NCBI GenBank assembly: GCA_964466465.1
Contig: CAYXNJ010000031.1
Location: forward strand, 1 to 34,520
DNA from: Sulfurospirillum sp964466465
GTDB lineage: Bacteria > Campylobacterota > Campylobacteria > Campylobacterales > Sulfurospirillaceae
Reading direction: 5' to 3'
Length of the DNA: 34,520 nt
This document shows, in pieces, positions 14,914-23,681 of this stretch. The notes beneath the pieces were generated by a model. The model was not told the DNA's origin. It did not search any database and worked only from the letters and a program-made list of their open reading frames with translations. The translations under genes and the position numbers were made by a program. Position 1 is the stretch's first letter. Each line of letters begins with the position of its first letter.

Positions 14914-15342
14914 ATGTTAACGCACTACTTGCATAATGCTATTAAAGATATAGAAAACCTTATTGAGCAGACACAGAAAGATATAGCAGATATTAAAGTT
15001 GCAAAACACAGTGAGGTTTTTGAGAGAGCAAAAATTAAAGATGATTTAATTCACTCCTTTGAAGCTAAAAAATCTCTTTTAGACCATGAATTGATGAAAA
15101 TGCTTAAAGAAGGTGGTCAAAAATCTCTTGAAGAGATAATGAACACTGAACAAAAAGAGCTTTTGGCGCACATGAAGGAAAAGCTTTCTGAACTCAAAGT
15201 ATGCAATAAAGAATATGCAAAATACGTTGTTACCATCAGCCAGTTTTACAATACACTTTTAGATAGCATTTTCCCTCGTGATATGGAAGGGTACAAAATG
15301 TCTAATCATAAACCTGCTTCCCTATTAAAAGTAAGAGTATAG
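14914..15342 (+). CDS. flgN: FlgN-like flagellar export chaperone
   Basis: This 142-aa protein is almost wholly alpha-helical, with a long coiled coil (HNAIKDIENLIEQTQKDIAD to LLDHELMKMLKEGG). FlgN proteins have this layout; they hold FlgK and FlgL in export-ready form. The family is poorly conserved in sequence, so the call relies mainly on helix content, length and position between flgM and flgK, which matches Campylobacter. AAAGGA precedes the ATG, 27 bases after flgM, and the stop is 2 bases before flgK. Confidence 0.8.
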   Translation: MLTHYLHNAIKDIENLIEQTQKDIADIKVAKHSEVFERAKIKDDLIHSFEAKKSLLDHELMKMLKEGGQKSLEEIMNTEQKELLAHMKEKLSELKVCNKEYAKYVVTISQFYNTLLDSIFPRDMEGYKMSNHKPASLLKVRV

Positions 15343-15344
15343 CT

Positions 15345-17189
15345 ATGAGTCTTTTTAGCACACTTAATACTGGTACGTCAGCACTTAATGCTTCACAAAT
15401 TTCTGTAGCAACAACCAGCCAAAATATTGCAAATGTTGACAATCCTTTTTATACCAGACAGAGAGTTTCTTTGTCGGCACGAACAGCGTTAAATACGCAA
15501 GGGATGAGTATTGGTACAGGTGTTACTATCACGTCTATTGTGCGTATTCATGATGAGTTTGTTTATTCAAAATTGAGAAAAGCTTCAACAGATTTAACCT
15601 ATGATACATATGCGACAAAAACGTTACAAGAAGTCGCTCAATATTTTCCTGATTTAGCAGAATCAGGTGTTTCTCAAGATTTACAGAATTATTTTACTGC
15701 ATGGAATGATCTTGCTTCTAATGCTTCTGCAGGATCTCAAAAAATTGCTTTGGTGCAGTCTGCAGTAACATTGTCATCGGATATAAAATCAACACGAAAT
15801 AATTTACGCTCATTACAAGATTCTGTTAATAGCCAATTAAAAACGTCTATTGATGAAATTAATAGTCTTGGTCAACGTATGGTTGATTTAAACAAACAAA
15901 TTAGTAGTATTGAATTTGAAGAAGGTAATTATGCGAATGACCTTCGTGACCAACGCGATGAATTAGAGATAGCACTAGCCAATCTTATTGGTTTTTCTGT
16001 TTCAAAAGGTCAAATAAGCAGTGATACCACCATCGATGCAAATATGACAGATTCTGGAAAGGATTATTATTTGAATATTTCTGGAGTTTCTTTTGTAGAT
16101 GGTACAACGTTTCATCCTCTTGTCATCGATAATACCTCTAATGAAAGTAGTTATTATTCAATCTACTCAGAATCCCAAGACGGAACGCGCTACAATCTGA
16201 CAGAGCAATTATCAGGCGGAAAAGTAGGTGCAATGCTTGATTTAAGAGGTCGTGTAATTGATACAACGATAAATGGTGGCTATCCTCAAGATGGAACCAT
16301 TCAGAAATATATTGATGATTTGGATAGTTTAGCCCAAACGATCATTACTGAGACCAATAACATTTATGCACAAAGTGCACAAAAAAATATGCAAAGTCCC
16401 ATACTTGACCTAAATGGTAAGACAGCTTTACAAAATGCCTATAATAATATTGAAAATGGCTCTTTTGATATTATTATTTACAATACTGCAGGTGTTGAAG
16501 TTGCTCGTAAGACTATTACTGTTGATAGTGCAACCAGTATGACGGACGATACATTTTCAACCAGTATTATTACGCAAATCAATACGAATAAAGATGACAA
16601 TGCTGATAATAATGCCCTCAATGATGTTGATGATTATTTTACGGCAACGTTTATGGATAATGGTACGTTTTCTCTTTTCCCAAAAACAGCAAGTAATGGT
16701 TATAGTATTGCAATTCAAGATAATGGTACCAATTTTGCAGGTGCCATTGGTGTGAGTCAATTTTTTATGGGCACAGATGCTTCAACTATTGATGTCGCTA
16801 CCCAGTACAAAAAAGATCCTTCTTCATTGCAAGGGTATAGCGCTCCTATTACTGGAAATAATAAAGTTGCAAATGCAATGGTCCAATTACAATACAATAC
16901 TCTTAGTTTTTATTCCGAAAATAATAAAATCGTCAAAGGAACCATTGAAGGTTTTTACAATTCTCTGACAACAACCATTGCAACGGACGCTTCTGCTGCA
17001 AAAAGTAGTTACAGTACTAATGAAGCTTTATACACAACCATTAACGCACAATACCAGTCTATCAGTGGTGTTAATAAAGATGAAGAACTCGCTAATTTAA
17101 TGCAGTTTCAAAGTTCATACAGTGCAGCAGCTAAGATTATTACAACCATTGATGAAATGTTACAAACACTTTTAGGCATTAAATCCTAG
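15345..17189 (+). CDS. flgK: Flagellar hook-associated protein FlgK
   Basis: This 614-aa protein forms the first junction layer between hook and filament. The N terminus (SLFSTLNTGTSALNASQISV, then TSQNIANVDNPFYTRQRVSL) is the flagellar rod/hook signature. The C terminus (INAQYQSISGVNKDEELANL, MQFQSSYSAAAKIITTIDEM, LQTLLGI) is the matching helical end. The middle is variable and Asp/Asn/Thr-rich, including DDNADNNALNDVDDYF. No signal peptide, in keeping with type III export. Its TAG stop shares a base with the GTG start of the downstream permease. Confidence 0.97.
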   Translation: MSLFSTLNTGTSALNASQISVATTSQNIANVDNPFYTRQRVSLSARTALNTQGMSIGTGVTITSIVRIHDEFVYSKLRKASTDLTYDTYATKTLQEVAQYFPDLAESGVSQDLQNYFTAWNDLASNASAGSQKIALVQSAVTLSSDIKSTRNNLRSLQDSVNSQLKTSIDEINSLGQRMVDLNKQISSIEFEEGNYANDLRDQRDELEIALANLIGFSVSKGQISSDTTIDANMTDSGKDYYLNISGVSFVDGTTFHPLVIDNTSNESSYYSIYSESQDGTRYNLTEQLSGGKVGAMLDLRGRVIDTTINGGYPQDGTIQKYIDDLDSLAQTIITETNNIYAQSAQKNMQSPILDLNGKTALQNAYNNIENGSFDIIIYNTAGVEVARKTITVDSATSMTDDTFSTSIITQINTNKDDNADNNALNDVDDYFTATFMDNGTFSLFPKTASNGYSIAIQDNGTNFAGAIGVSQFFMGTDASTIDVATQYKKDPSSLQGYSAPITGNNKVANAMVQLQYNTLSFYSENNKIVKGTIEGFYNSLTTTIATDASAAKSSYSTNEALYTTINAQYQSISGVNKDEELANLMQFQSSYSAAAKIITTIDEMLQTLLGIKS

Positions 17190-18001
17190 TGAAACGATTT
17201 CCTTTTATGAGCATCACTCTGTTGGTGCTCATTTTCTGCTTTTGTTTTATAATCCCTTATTTCTATCATGGCTCTGCATATGATTTGAATCCATCTGCAA
17301 TTTTATTACCACCAAGTTTTGAGCATTTATTAGGAACCGATAGACTAGGGCGTGATTTGTTTGTTCGCCTGATGATTGGTGGTCAAGTTTCTCTTCTTAT
17401 TGGTATTTTAAGTGCGTTAATTTCAAGTATTGTAGGGCTTATGATAGGTATTAGTGCAGGGTTCTTTCACAAGGGAGTCGATAAATTTATAATTGTACTG
17501 ATCGATTTGTTTCTGACATTTCCAACATTCTTTCTTTTATTGGCTCTTATTAGCTACATGAGTGCATCTGTGTGGGTATTGATTTTTATCATTTCTGTGA
17601 CAGGTTGGATGGGTATGGCTCGTATGATACGTAGTGAGAGTTTTGCTATCTCAAATGCTCCATTTATTAAAATTCTCAAACTCTCTAACGTTGGTACATT
17701 TAAAATTATTTTTAAGTACTTTGCACCTCTTTTAACGCCTATTTTTTTCATTAGTTTTACCTTTGGCGTTAGTGGTGCTATTTTGGCAGAAAGTGGGCTT
17801 AGCTTTTTAGGCATTGGTATTACACCTCCTCAAATCAGTTGGGGTGTGATTATTAGTGAAGGGAAAGAAGTCATTGATATTGCATGGTGGTTAAGTTTTT
17901 TCCCTGGTTTTCTTATCTTTTTAGTAACATTTTCACTGATCAATCTTTCTGATTACCTTCAAAGTAAAAGTAATGAAAAAGATGTCTTAAATGACATTTG
18001 A
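17189..18001 (+). CDS. OppC/DppC-type ABC transporter permease, orphan
   Basis: This 270-aa inner-membrane permease has about six spans. It shows the peptide/nickel-type pattern LLGTDRLGRDLFVRLMIGGQ near residues 50-70, GWMGMARMIRSESFAI in the coupling region, and then LAESGLSFLGIGITPPQISW and AWWLSFFPGFLIFL. An ungapped match to DppC-type sequences places KIL and N where the EAA---G contact motif normally lies, so the ATPase-docking motif is degenerate. It starts with GTG on the last base of the flgK stop. No partner permease, ATPase or binding protein is in the window. The substrate is unknown; small peptides are the family default. Confidence 0.87.
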   Translation: MKRFPFMSITLLVLIFCFCFIIPYFYHGSAYDLNPSAILLPPSFEHLLGTDRLGRDLFVRLMIGGQVSLLIGILSALISSIVGLMIGISAGFFHKGVDKFIIVLIDLFLTFPTFFLLLALISYMSASVWVLIFIISVTGWMGMARMIRSESFAISNAPFIKILKLSNVGTFKIIFKYFAPLLTPIFFISFTFGVSGAILAESGLSFLGIGITPPQISWGVIISEGKEVIDIAWWLSFFPGFLIFLVTFSLINLSDYLQSKSNEKDVLNDI

Positions 18002-18746
18002 GGTACTTGCAAAACGTTTAAACGAAGAGGCTCATAAACGTAATCACACAGATGAGATTAGCGCAGAGCGCCCAGATCCTCTTTTAATTGCATCTCGTCA
18101 TAACGATGAATTCATCGCCCTCATATGTGCACTTTTTGCGTATGGGAATGTTTCGGCGATTATCCAGTTTTTGGAGAGTTTAGATTTTACTCTTTTAAAT
18201 GCAGATGAAAGTAAGATTGAACAAGCCTTAGAACACCATTATTACCGTTTTCAAAATGCCCACGATATTCAAGCACTTTTTATAACACTCTCTCGTCTTA
18301 AAAAAGAGATAGGTTCGTTAGAGTCTGTTTTCCTTCCTGCTTATCAAAAACACTCTCATGTGATGGATGGTTTACACGCATTAATCGAAACGTTGTATGA
18401 TATTAATCCGTACCGTTCACGTGGTTATCAGTTTTTATTAGGTACAATACCCCAAGCAAACCCACACTCTCCTTATAAACGATGGCATATGTATCTTAGA
18501 TGGATGGTACGTAAAGATCATCTTGACCTTGGTCTTTGGCATGGTGTTGATACCAAAGATTTACTGATACCACTTGATACCCATACCTTCGCATTGGGGA
18601 AAAAATTGGGCTTGATTCAGCGAAAATCGTATGATTTTAAGGCTGTGTTAGAGTTGAGCCAAGCGCTCCAAAAGATTGATCCAAGTGATCCTGTCAAATA
18701 CGATTTTGCACTCTATCGCTTAGGACAAGAGAAAATTCTTCTTTAA
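17991..18746 (+). CDS. TIGR02757 family protein of unknown function
   Basis: This 251-aa protein matches the TIGR02757 family: SAERPDPLLIASRHNDEFIA, LICALFAYGNVSAIIQFLE, then HSPYKRWHMYLRWMVRKDHL and LGLWHGVDTKDLLIPLDTHT. The late part resembles helix-hairpin-helix DNA glycosylase folds (FRWMVRKD ... PLDTHT), suggesting a nucleic-acid-related role, but no function is established for the family. The start lies inside the permease gene (11-base overlap). There is no signal or membrane span. Confidence 0.88.
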   Translation: MTFEVLAKRLNEEAHKRNHTDEISAERPDPLLIASRHNDEFIALICALFAYGNVSAIIQFLESLDFTLLNADESKIEQALEHHYYRFQNAHDIQALFITLSRLKKEIGSLESVFLPAYQKHSHVMDGLHALIETLYDINPYRSRGYQFLLGTIPQANPHSPYKRWHMYLRWMVRKDHLDLGLWHGVDTKDLLIPLDTHTFALGKKLGLIQRKSYDFKAVLELSQALQKIDPSDPVKYDFALYRLGQEKILL

Positions 18747-18754
18747 GGTTCACA

Positions 18755-20449
18755 ATGAATGTGAAGTATTGGCTCCCAAGGAGCTTTACGATTTGGAAGG
18801 AAGGGTATGATCTTGCAAAATTATCATCTGATATTGTAGCAGGTTCTACAGTTGCGATTATCGCTTTACCTTTAGCTATGGCATTTGCCATTGCCAGTGG
18901 TGTAAGCCCTGAAAAAGGGCTGTTTACAGCAATTGTTGCTGGGTTTCTTATCTCCCTTTTAGGTGGGAGTAGGTATCAGATTGGAGGTCCTACAGGGGCT
19001 TTTGTTGTGGTACTCTATGCGGTTATTTTAAAACATGGATACGATGGTTTAGTGATAGCTACGTTTTTAGCTGGAATTATGCTGTTTTTGATGGGTGTTT
19101 TCAAATTAGGAAATATCATCAAATTTATTCCTTATCCTGTAACGGTTGGTTTTACGACGGGTATTGCACTTATTATCTTTTCATCACAAATTAAAGATTT
19201 TTTAGGCTTACCTATTGCAAAAATGCCAGCAGAATTTACAGATCAATGGCTTTTGTATTCTAAAGAAATTTTGCATGTCAATTACTATGCCCTAGCTATA
19301 GGACTTATTAGCATTATACTGCTTATAAAATTACGTCATAAATTTCCACGCATTCCTGCACCTATGATTGTTATTGTTTTATCTTCCATTGTCGTTTGGG
19401 TGTTTCATTTACCTGTTGAAACGATAGGCTCAAAGTTTGGCTCTTTGCCATCAACATTGCCTACGCCAACATTGCCACCTTTATCATTTGAGAAGATACG
19501 TGCCGTTTTTCCTGATGCGATTACCATTGCGATTTTAGGGGCTATTGAGTCACTCCTTTCATGTGTGGTTGCTGATGGTATGACAGGTGATCGTCATCAC
19601 TCCAATAAAGAGCTTATGGCACAAGGTTTTGCCAATATTGGCTCTGTTTTATTTGGTGGTATTGCAGCAACAGGTGCCATCGCTAGAACCGCGACCAATA
19701 TCAAGTCTGGCGCATACAGTCCATTATCTGGAATGATTCATGCTTTAATGTTGCTGGTTTTTATGTTTTTGTTCTCAAAATGGATCATTTTGATTCCATT
19801 AGCAGCTCTTGCAGCTATCTTAGTGGTTGTGGCTTGGAATATGAGTGAATTTCACCATTTTAAAGCTATTGCTCTAAAATCTGAGCGTAATGATGTCGTG
19901 GTCTTACTCATGACTTTCTTTTTGACGGTATTTATTGATTTAAATACAGGTGTTCAAACAGGTATTATACTTGCAGGTTTGCTCTTCATTAAACGTATGA
20001 TTGATGTTACAGGTATTATTGATACCAAAGAGACGGTTGTTATGCCTTTTGATGAAGCCGATGAACCTGTGGATGTGGATGATGCACATGCCATTAGTAA
20101 AAAGATTGTTCCCCAAGGCGTAGAAGTCTATGAGATTAATGGACCATTCTTTTTTGGTGTGGCAGATCGTCTAAAAAATGTTTTGGGTGAGCTGGAAGAT
20201 GCACCTAAAGTTTTTATTTTGCGTATGCGTCATGTTCCTATGGTTGATGCAACGGGATTGCACGCTTTGGAGGAATTTTTTGATCTGTGTAAGAGTAATG
20301 GAACAATTCTTGTACTTTCAGGTGTAAATGAACGCATTAGGCAAAAAATGCAACGTCTTGGTTTTGAACATAAAGTTGGCAAAGAAAATATTGCAGATCA
20401 TATTGACACTGCATTAATGCGAGCCAATCAACTTTTAGACAAGGAATAA
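18755..20449 (+). CDS. SulP family inorganic anion transporter
   Basis: This 564-aa membrane protein has the SulP core (about residues 20-410) and a C-terminal cytoplasmic STAS domain (about 440-555). Typical core stretches are SGVSPEKGLFTAIVAGFLIS, GGSRYQIGGPTGAFVVVLYA and VADGMTGDRHHSNKELMAQG, followed by GAIARTATNIKSGAYSPLSG. The STAS part runs from VEVYEINGPFFFGVADRLKN to LRMRHVPMVDATGLHALEEF. Members move sulfate, bicarbonate or dicarboxylates; the sequence does not decide which. AAGG stands before the ATG. The tautomerase gene follows after 2 bases. Confidence 0.92.
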   Translation: MNVKYWLPRSFTIWKEGYDLAKLSSDIVAGSTVAIIALPLAMAFAIASGVSPEKGLFTAIVAGFLISLLGGSRYQIGGPTGAFVVVLYAVILKHGYDGLVIATFLAGIMLFLMGVFKLGNIIKFIPYPVTVGFTTGIALIIFSSQIKDFLGLPIAKMPAEFTDQWLLYSKEILHVNYYALAIGLISIILLIKLRHKFPRIPAPMIVIVLSSIVVWVFHLPVETIGSKFGSLPSTLPTPTLPPLSFEKIRAVFPDAITIAILGAIESLLSCVVADGMTGDRHHSNKELMAQGFANIGSVLFGGIAATGAIARTATNIKSGAYSPLSGMIHALMLLVFMFLFSKWIILIPLAALAAILVVVAWNMSEFHHFKAIALKSERNDVVVLLMTFFLTVFIDLNTGVQTGIILAGLLFIKRMIDVTGIIDTKETVVMPFDEADEPVDVDDAHAISKKIVPQGVEVYEINGPFFFGVADRLKNVLGELEDAPKVFILRMRHVPMVDATGLHALEEFFDLCKSNGTILVLSGVNERIRQKMQRLGFEHKVGKENIADHIDTALMRANQLLDKE

Positions 20450-20451
20450 AT

Positions 20452-20658
20452 ATGCCTTATGTAAACATCAAAATCACCAAAGAGGGTGCAACAAAAGAGC
20501 AAAAAGCCGAACTTATTGAGGGTGTTACAAACCTTTTAGTGAGTGTTCTTGGTAAAAATCCAGCCACAACCGTTGTCACTATTGACGAGGTTGATATGGA
20601 TAATTGGGGTATTGGTGGGCAACAGGTAAGCGAACTTCGCAAAAAACCGAAGCCTTAA
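20452..20658 (+). CDS. 4-oxalocrotonate tautomerase family protein, DmpI-like
   Basis: This 68-aa protein starts MPYVNIKITKEGATKEQKAE, so removal of Met exposes the catalytic Pro1 of the tautomerase superfamily. IDEVDMDNWGIGGQQVSELR matches DmpI-type members such as the Helicobacter pylori protein HP0924. Members form hexamers and move a proton between keto and enol forms of 2-oxoacids. The true substrate in Campylobacterota is unknown. It lies 2 bases after the SulP gene. Confidence 0.92.
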   Translation: MPYVNIKITKEGATKEQKAELIEGVTNLLVSVLGKNPATTVVTIDEVDMDNWGIGGQQVSELRKKPKP

Positions 20659-20681
20659 TGAACTATTAAATGATTTATAGA

Positions 20682-20687
20682 TACAAT
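20682..20687 (+). promoter_or_regulatory. Candidate -10 box for atpB
   Basis: TACAAT lies 32 bases before the atpB ATG after an A/T-rich stretch (TTAAATGATTTATAGA). It is the best -10-like hexamer in the 61-base gap. A GAAGGA ribosome binding site follows. Pattern-based only. Confidence 0.35.
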
Positions 20688-20719
20688 CACGCAAAATTAA
20701 TTAACGAAGGAAATGTGTA

Positions 20720-21397
20720 ATGGGCGAAATGTTTACATTTTTAGGTCTTATTAATCACTCCCATGACTTCATCTTTGTATCCCATATTGTTTTAGTTGGC
20801 GTTATCAGTTTTGTTTTGGCAAAACTTGCAACATCTAAAATGCAATTGGTACCAAGTGGTGTTCAAAATGTTATGGAAGCGTACCTTGAGAGTGTCGTCT
20901 CTATGGGTAAAGATGTTATTGGTGAAGAGTTAGCACGTAAGTACTTACCATTGGTAGCAACACTTGGTTTGATGGTGTTTCTTGCAAACGTTATTGGTAT
21001 AATACCTGGTTTTGAAGCTCCTTCAAGCAACCTAAACATGACTTTGGCGCTAGCGCTTATGGTATTTGTGTATTATAATTTTGAAGGTATCCGTGTAAAC
21101 GGTGTTGTTCATTACTTTGCACACTTTATGGGACCATTGAAAGTTTTAGCACCTCTTATGTTCCCAATCGAGATCGTTTCACATCTTTCTCGTATCGTTT
21201 CTTTGTCATTCCGACTTTTCGGTAACATCAAAGGTGACGATCTTTTCTTAGCAGTTGTTTTGATGCTTGCTCCTTGGGTAGCACCACTTCCTGCGTATGC
21301 ACTTTTAACATTCTCTGCATTCTTGCAGACCTTTATTTTTATGATCTTAACATACGTTTATCTTGCGGGTGCTGTTTTAATTAGCGAAGAGCACTAA
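20720..21397 (+). CDS. atpB: F1Fo ATP synthase subunit a
   Basis: This 225-aa integral membrane subunit of the Fo sector carries the proton half-channels next to the c-ring. The family start FTFLGLINHSHDFIFVSHIV is short, without a signal. NVIGIIPGFEAPSSNLNMTL and SRIVSLSFRLFGNIKGDDLF are typical, and the arginine in SFRLFGN is the essential residue facing the c-ring. The C-terminal LQTFIFMILTYVYLAGAVL is the last span. The gene stands apart from the other atp genes, as in Campylobacter and Helicobacter. Confidence 0.97.
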   Translation: MGEMFTFLGLINHSHDFIFVSHIVLVGVISFVLAKLATSKMQLVPSGVQNVMEAYLESVVSMGKDVIGEELARKYLPLVATLGLMVFLANVIGIIPGFEAPSSNLNMTLALALMVFVYYNFEGIRVNGVVHYFAHFMGPLKVLAPLMFPIEIVSHLSRIVSLSFRLFGNIKGDDLFLAVVLMLAPWVAPLPAYALLTFSAFLQTFIFMILTYVYLAGAVLISEEH

Positions 21398-21411
21398 AAA
21401 CTACTTTCTCG

Positions 21412-21693
21412 TTGAAACATCAACACATGCGTTTTGAAAAACTTCTCAGCTTTTTGCAAGGAGCCTCTTGGGCTCTTGCAATAGCTGGAGGATTTTACAC
21501 TTTCTTACTTTTTCTCCCTTTTGGTTTTATCATTGCATCCATTGTGGCTCTTTTTATTTTTTTAAGCGGTTGTTTCTTTGCCATTTTATTTGTAATGGCA
21601 CAAATACAATCTGATAAGCTTGAAGAGCTGAAAAAGCAGACACAACTTTTGGAAAAACTTTCACACAATGATCAAACGTTATCTCATTACTGA
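21412..21693 (+). CDS. Small two-span membrane protein after atpB
   Basis: I do not recognise a named family. The longest form (93 aa) starts at TTG 21412, and the first ATG is at 21427 (MRFEKLLSFLQGAS). No clear ribosome binding site marks either one. There are two hydrophobic segments (GASWALAIAGGFYTFLLFLP and FIIASIVALFIFLSGCFFAI, with IALFVMAQ following) and a basic, helical tail (KLEELKKQTQLLEKLSHND). A small membrane protein gene also follows atpB in Campylobacter. The 3' end overlaps the ThiE/TenI gene by 26 bases. Confidence 0.72.
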   Translation: MKHQHMRFEKLLSFLQGASWALAIAGGFYTFLLFLPFGFIIASIVALFIFLSGCFFAILFVMAQIQSDKLEELKKQTQLLEKLSHNDQTLSHY

Positions 21694-22225
21694 TCCTTCA
21701 TTTTATACATCTGATCCTGCAAAATTTGTGGATAAACTTTTGTCTATTAAGGCAAAACATACACCTGATTATATGTGTTTGCGTGATAAACAAACAGCAG
21801 ACTATAAAACACTGGCACAAGCTGTTGTAAAGGCTGGCATTCAAGATCAACACACAAAACTCTATTTGCATACGGATTTTGAACTAGCTCATGAACTAAG
21901 ATGTGATGGTGTACATTTACCTTCACACGCTCTTGATAAAATTGAAATGGCTAAGGCTTTAGGTTTAGAAGTGATCGTGAGTACTCATACATTTTCGGAT
22001 ATAGAAGAAGCACAAAAAAGAGGTGCTGATGCCATTACGTTTAGTCCTATTTTTGCGACGCCAAATAAGGGCGAACCGCTTGGTTTAGAGAAGTTAAAAG
22101 AAATAAATGATAGAATCCACATTAAATGTTTCGCGCTTGGTGGCATCATCAACACGGATCAAGTCAACGCTTGTGAAGATGTTGGAGTATATGGTTTTGC
22201 CTCAATTCGCTTTTTTTTAGATTAA
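21668..22225 (+). CDS. Thiamine phosphate synthase / TenI family protein
   Basis: This 185-aa TIM-barrel protein is of the ThiE/TenI family. Seen are YMCLRDKQ (the LRxK strand), LYLHTDFELAHELRCDGVHL, the second phosphate strand VSTHTFSDIEEAQKRGADAI, TFSPIFATPNKG and the CFALGGI end. ThiE joins HMP-pyrophosphate and thiazole phosphate; TenI isomerises the thiazole. In ThiE the second block normally reads NDR before the GVHL strand; here it is HTD, and GVHLPS lacks the GQxD of ThiE. This leans to TenI or a diverged ThiE. It is shorter than typical ThiE (about 210). Confidence 0.82.
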   Translation: MIKRYLITDPSFYTSDPAKFVDKLLSIKAKHTPDYMCLRDKQTADYKTLAQAVVKAGIQDQHTKLYLHTDFELAHELRCDGVHLPSHALDKIEMAKALGLEVIVSTHTFSDIEEAQKRGADAITFSPIFATPNKGEPLGLEKLKEINDRIHIKCFALGGIINTDQVNACEDVGVYGFASIRFFLD

Positions 22226-22240
22226 TCCCAAAGGCTATTT

Positions 22241-23671
22241 ATGCAATTTGAAGTTGTGATTGGACTTGAGGTTCATGCTCAGTTAAATACAAAAACCAAG
22301 ATTTTTTGCAGTTGTCCAACCAGTTTTGGAGATGAACCTAACACCAATGTCTGTGAAGTTTGTCTAGGTCTTCCTGGCGCACTTCCTGTTTTAAACAAAG
22401 AAGTTGTTAAAAAAGCTATTGCGCTTGGAACAGCGATTAATGCCACAATCAATCAAAAATCTATTTTTAACCGTAAAAATTACTTCTATCCAGATCTTCC
22501 AAAAGGCTACCAGATCAGTCAATTTGAGATTCCTGTTGTTGAAAATGGTGAGATTGTTATCGATTTTGAAGATGGCACAAAAAAGCGTATTGGTGTGACG
22601 CGTGCGCATCTTGAAGAAGATGCGGGTAAAAACATCCATCATGGTAATGTCTCTCATGTGGACTTGAACCGTGCTGGAACGCCACTTCTTGAGATCGTGA
22701 GTGAACCTGATATGAGAAGCAGCGAAGAGGCAGTATTGTACCTCAAGAAATTGCACGCTATTTTGCGCTATCTTGACATCAGTGACGCGAATATGCAAGA
22801 GGGAAGTTTCCGTTGTGACGCGAACGTCTCTATTCGTCCAAAAGGTGATACAAAGCTTTATACTAGAGCTGAGATTAAAAACCTAAACTCATTCAAATTT
22901 ATTCAAAAAGCGATTGATTACGAAGTGGAGCGCCAAATAGAAGCATGGGAAGATGGCGTGTATGAAAGAGAAGTGGTTCAAGAAACAAGGCTTTACGATA
23001 CCGAAAAAAATGAAACACGAAGTATGAGAGGTAAAGAAGATAGTGCGGAGTACCGTTATTTTCCAGATCCTGACTTGCTTCCTGTCTTAATTCCAGATGA
23101 TATGCTCGCAGAGTGTGTTCAAATCCCAGAACTCCCAGATCAAAAACGTGATCGTTTCTTAAAAGAGTATGGCATTAAAGAGTACGATGCCAATGTCATT
23201 ACTTCCAGTGTTGAAATGGCGCATTTTTACGAGACCATGATACGTGAGGGTGCTGGAGCTAAAAACGCTGTAACATGGCTTACCGTTGAATTGCTTGCAC
23301 GTCTTAATAATGGTATGACACTTCTTACCTCTCCTGTTGATGCGATTAAATTAGCAGCAATTGTTAAGAGAATTGAAGATGGAACCATTAGTGGTAAAGC
23401 GGCAAAAGAGGTACTTGATTATTTGATGGAAAATGTGATCAGTGTTGATGAAACCATTGAAAAACTAGGTCTTAAACAAGTAAGTGATGATGGAGCTATC
23501 TTAGCCATTATTGATGCCATTATCGCGGCGAATACTGATAAAGTGGCAGAATATAAAAGTGGTAAAGATAAACTCTTTGGCTTCTTTGTCGGACAAACCA
23601 TGAAAGAGAGTAAAGGAACCGCAAATCCTGCTAAAGTCAATGAACTTTTAAAATCCAGACTTGATGCGTAA
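22241..23671 (+). CDS. gatB: Asp-tRNA(Asn)/Glu-tRNA(Gln) amidotransferase subunit B
   Basis: This 476-aa subunit of GatCAB binds the misacylated tRNA and activates the acyl group for amidation. The family start FEVVIGLEVHAQLNTKTKIF is followed by the zinc-cysteine pair region CSCPTSF and CEVCLGLPGALP. NRKNYFYPDLPKGYQISQFE, RAHLEEDAGKNIH and RSMRGKEDSAEYRYFPDPDL are all intact. The C-terminal YqeY-like tail ends FGFFVGQTMKESKGTANPAK. Campylobacterota lack a glutaminyl-tRNA synthetase of the usual kind and need this route. The gene order gatB-gpsA matches Campylobacter. Its end overlaps or abuts gpsA. Confidence 0.97.
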   Translation: MQFEVVIGLEVHAQLNTKTKIFCSCPTSFGDEPNTNVCEVCLGLPGALPVLNKEVVKKAIALGTAINATINQKSIFNRKNYFYPDLPKGYQISQFEIPVVENGEIVIDFEDGTKKRIGVTRAHLEEDAGKNIHHGNVSHVDLNRAGTPLLEIVSEPDMRSSEEAVLYLKKLHAILRYLDISDANMQEGSFRCDANVSIRPKGDTKLYTRAEIKNLNSFKFIQKAIDYEVERQIEAWEDGVYEREVVQETRLYDTEKNETRSMRGKEDSAEYRYFPDPDLLPVLIPDDMLAECVQIPELPDQKRDRFLKEYGIKEYDANVITSSVEMAHFYETMIREGAGAKNAVTWLTVELLARLNNGMTLLTSPVDAIKLAAIVKRIEDGTISGKAAKEVLDYLMENVISVDETIEKLGLKQVSDDGAILAIIDAIIAANTDKVAEYKSGKDKLFGFFVGQTMKESKGTANPAKVNELLKSRLDA

Positions 23672-23681
23672 GTTGGCTGGC

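Noticed and set aside
22391..22798. Minus-strand 135-codon open frame within gatB
   Set aside because: Antisense to a highly conserved essential gene, no start signal, composition of a shadow frame.
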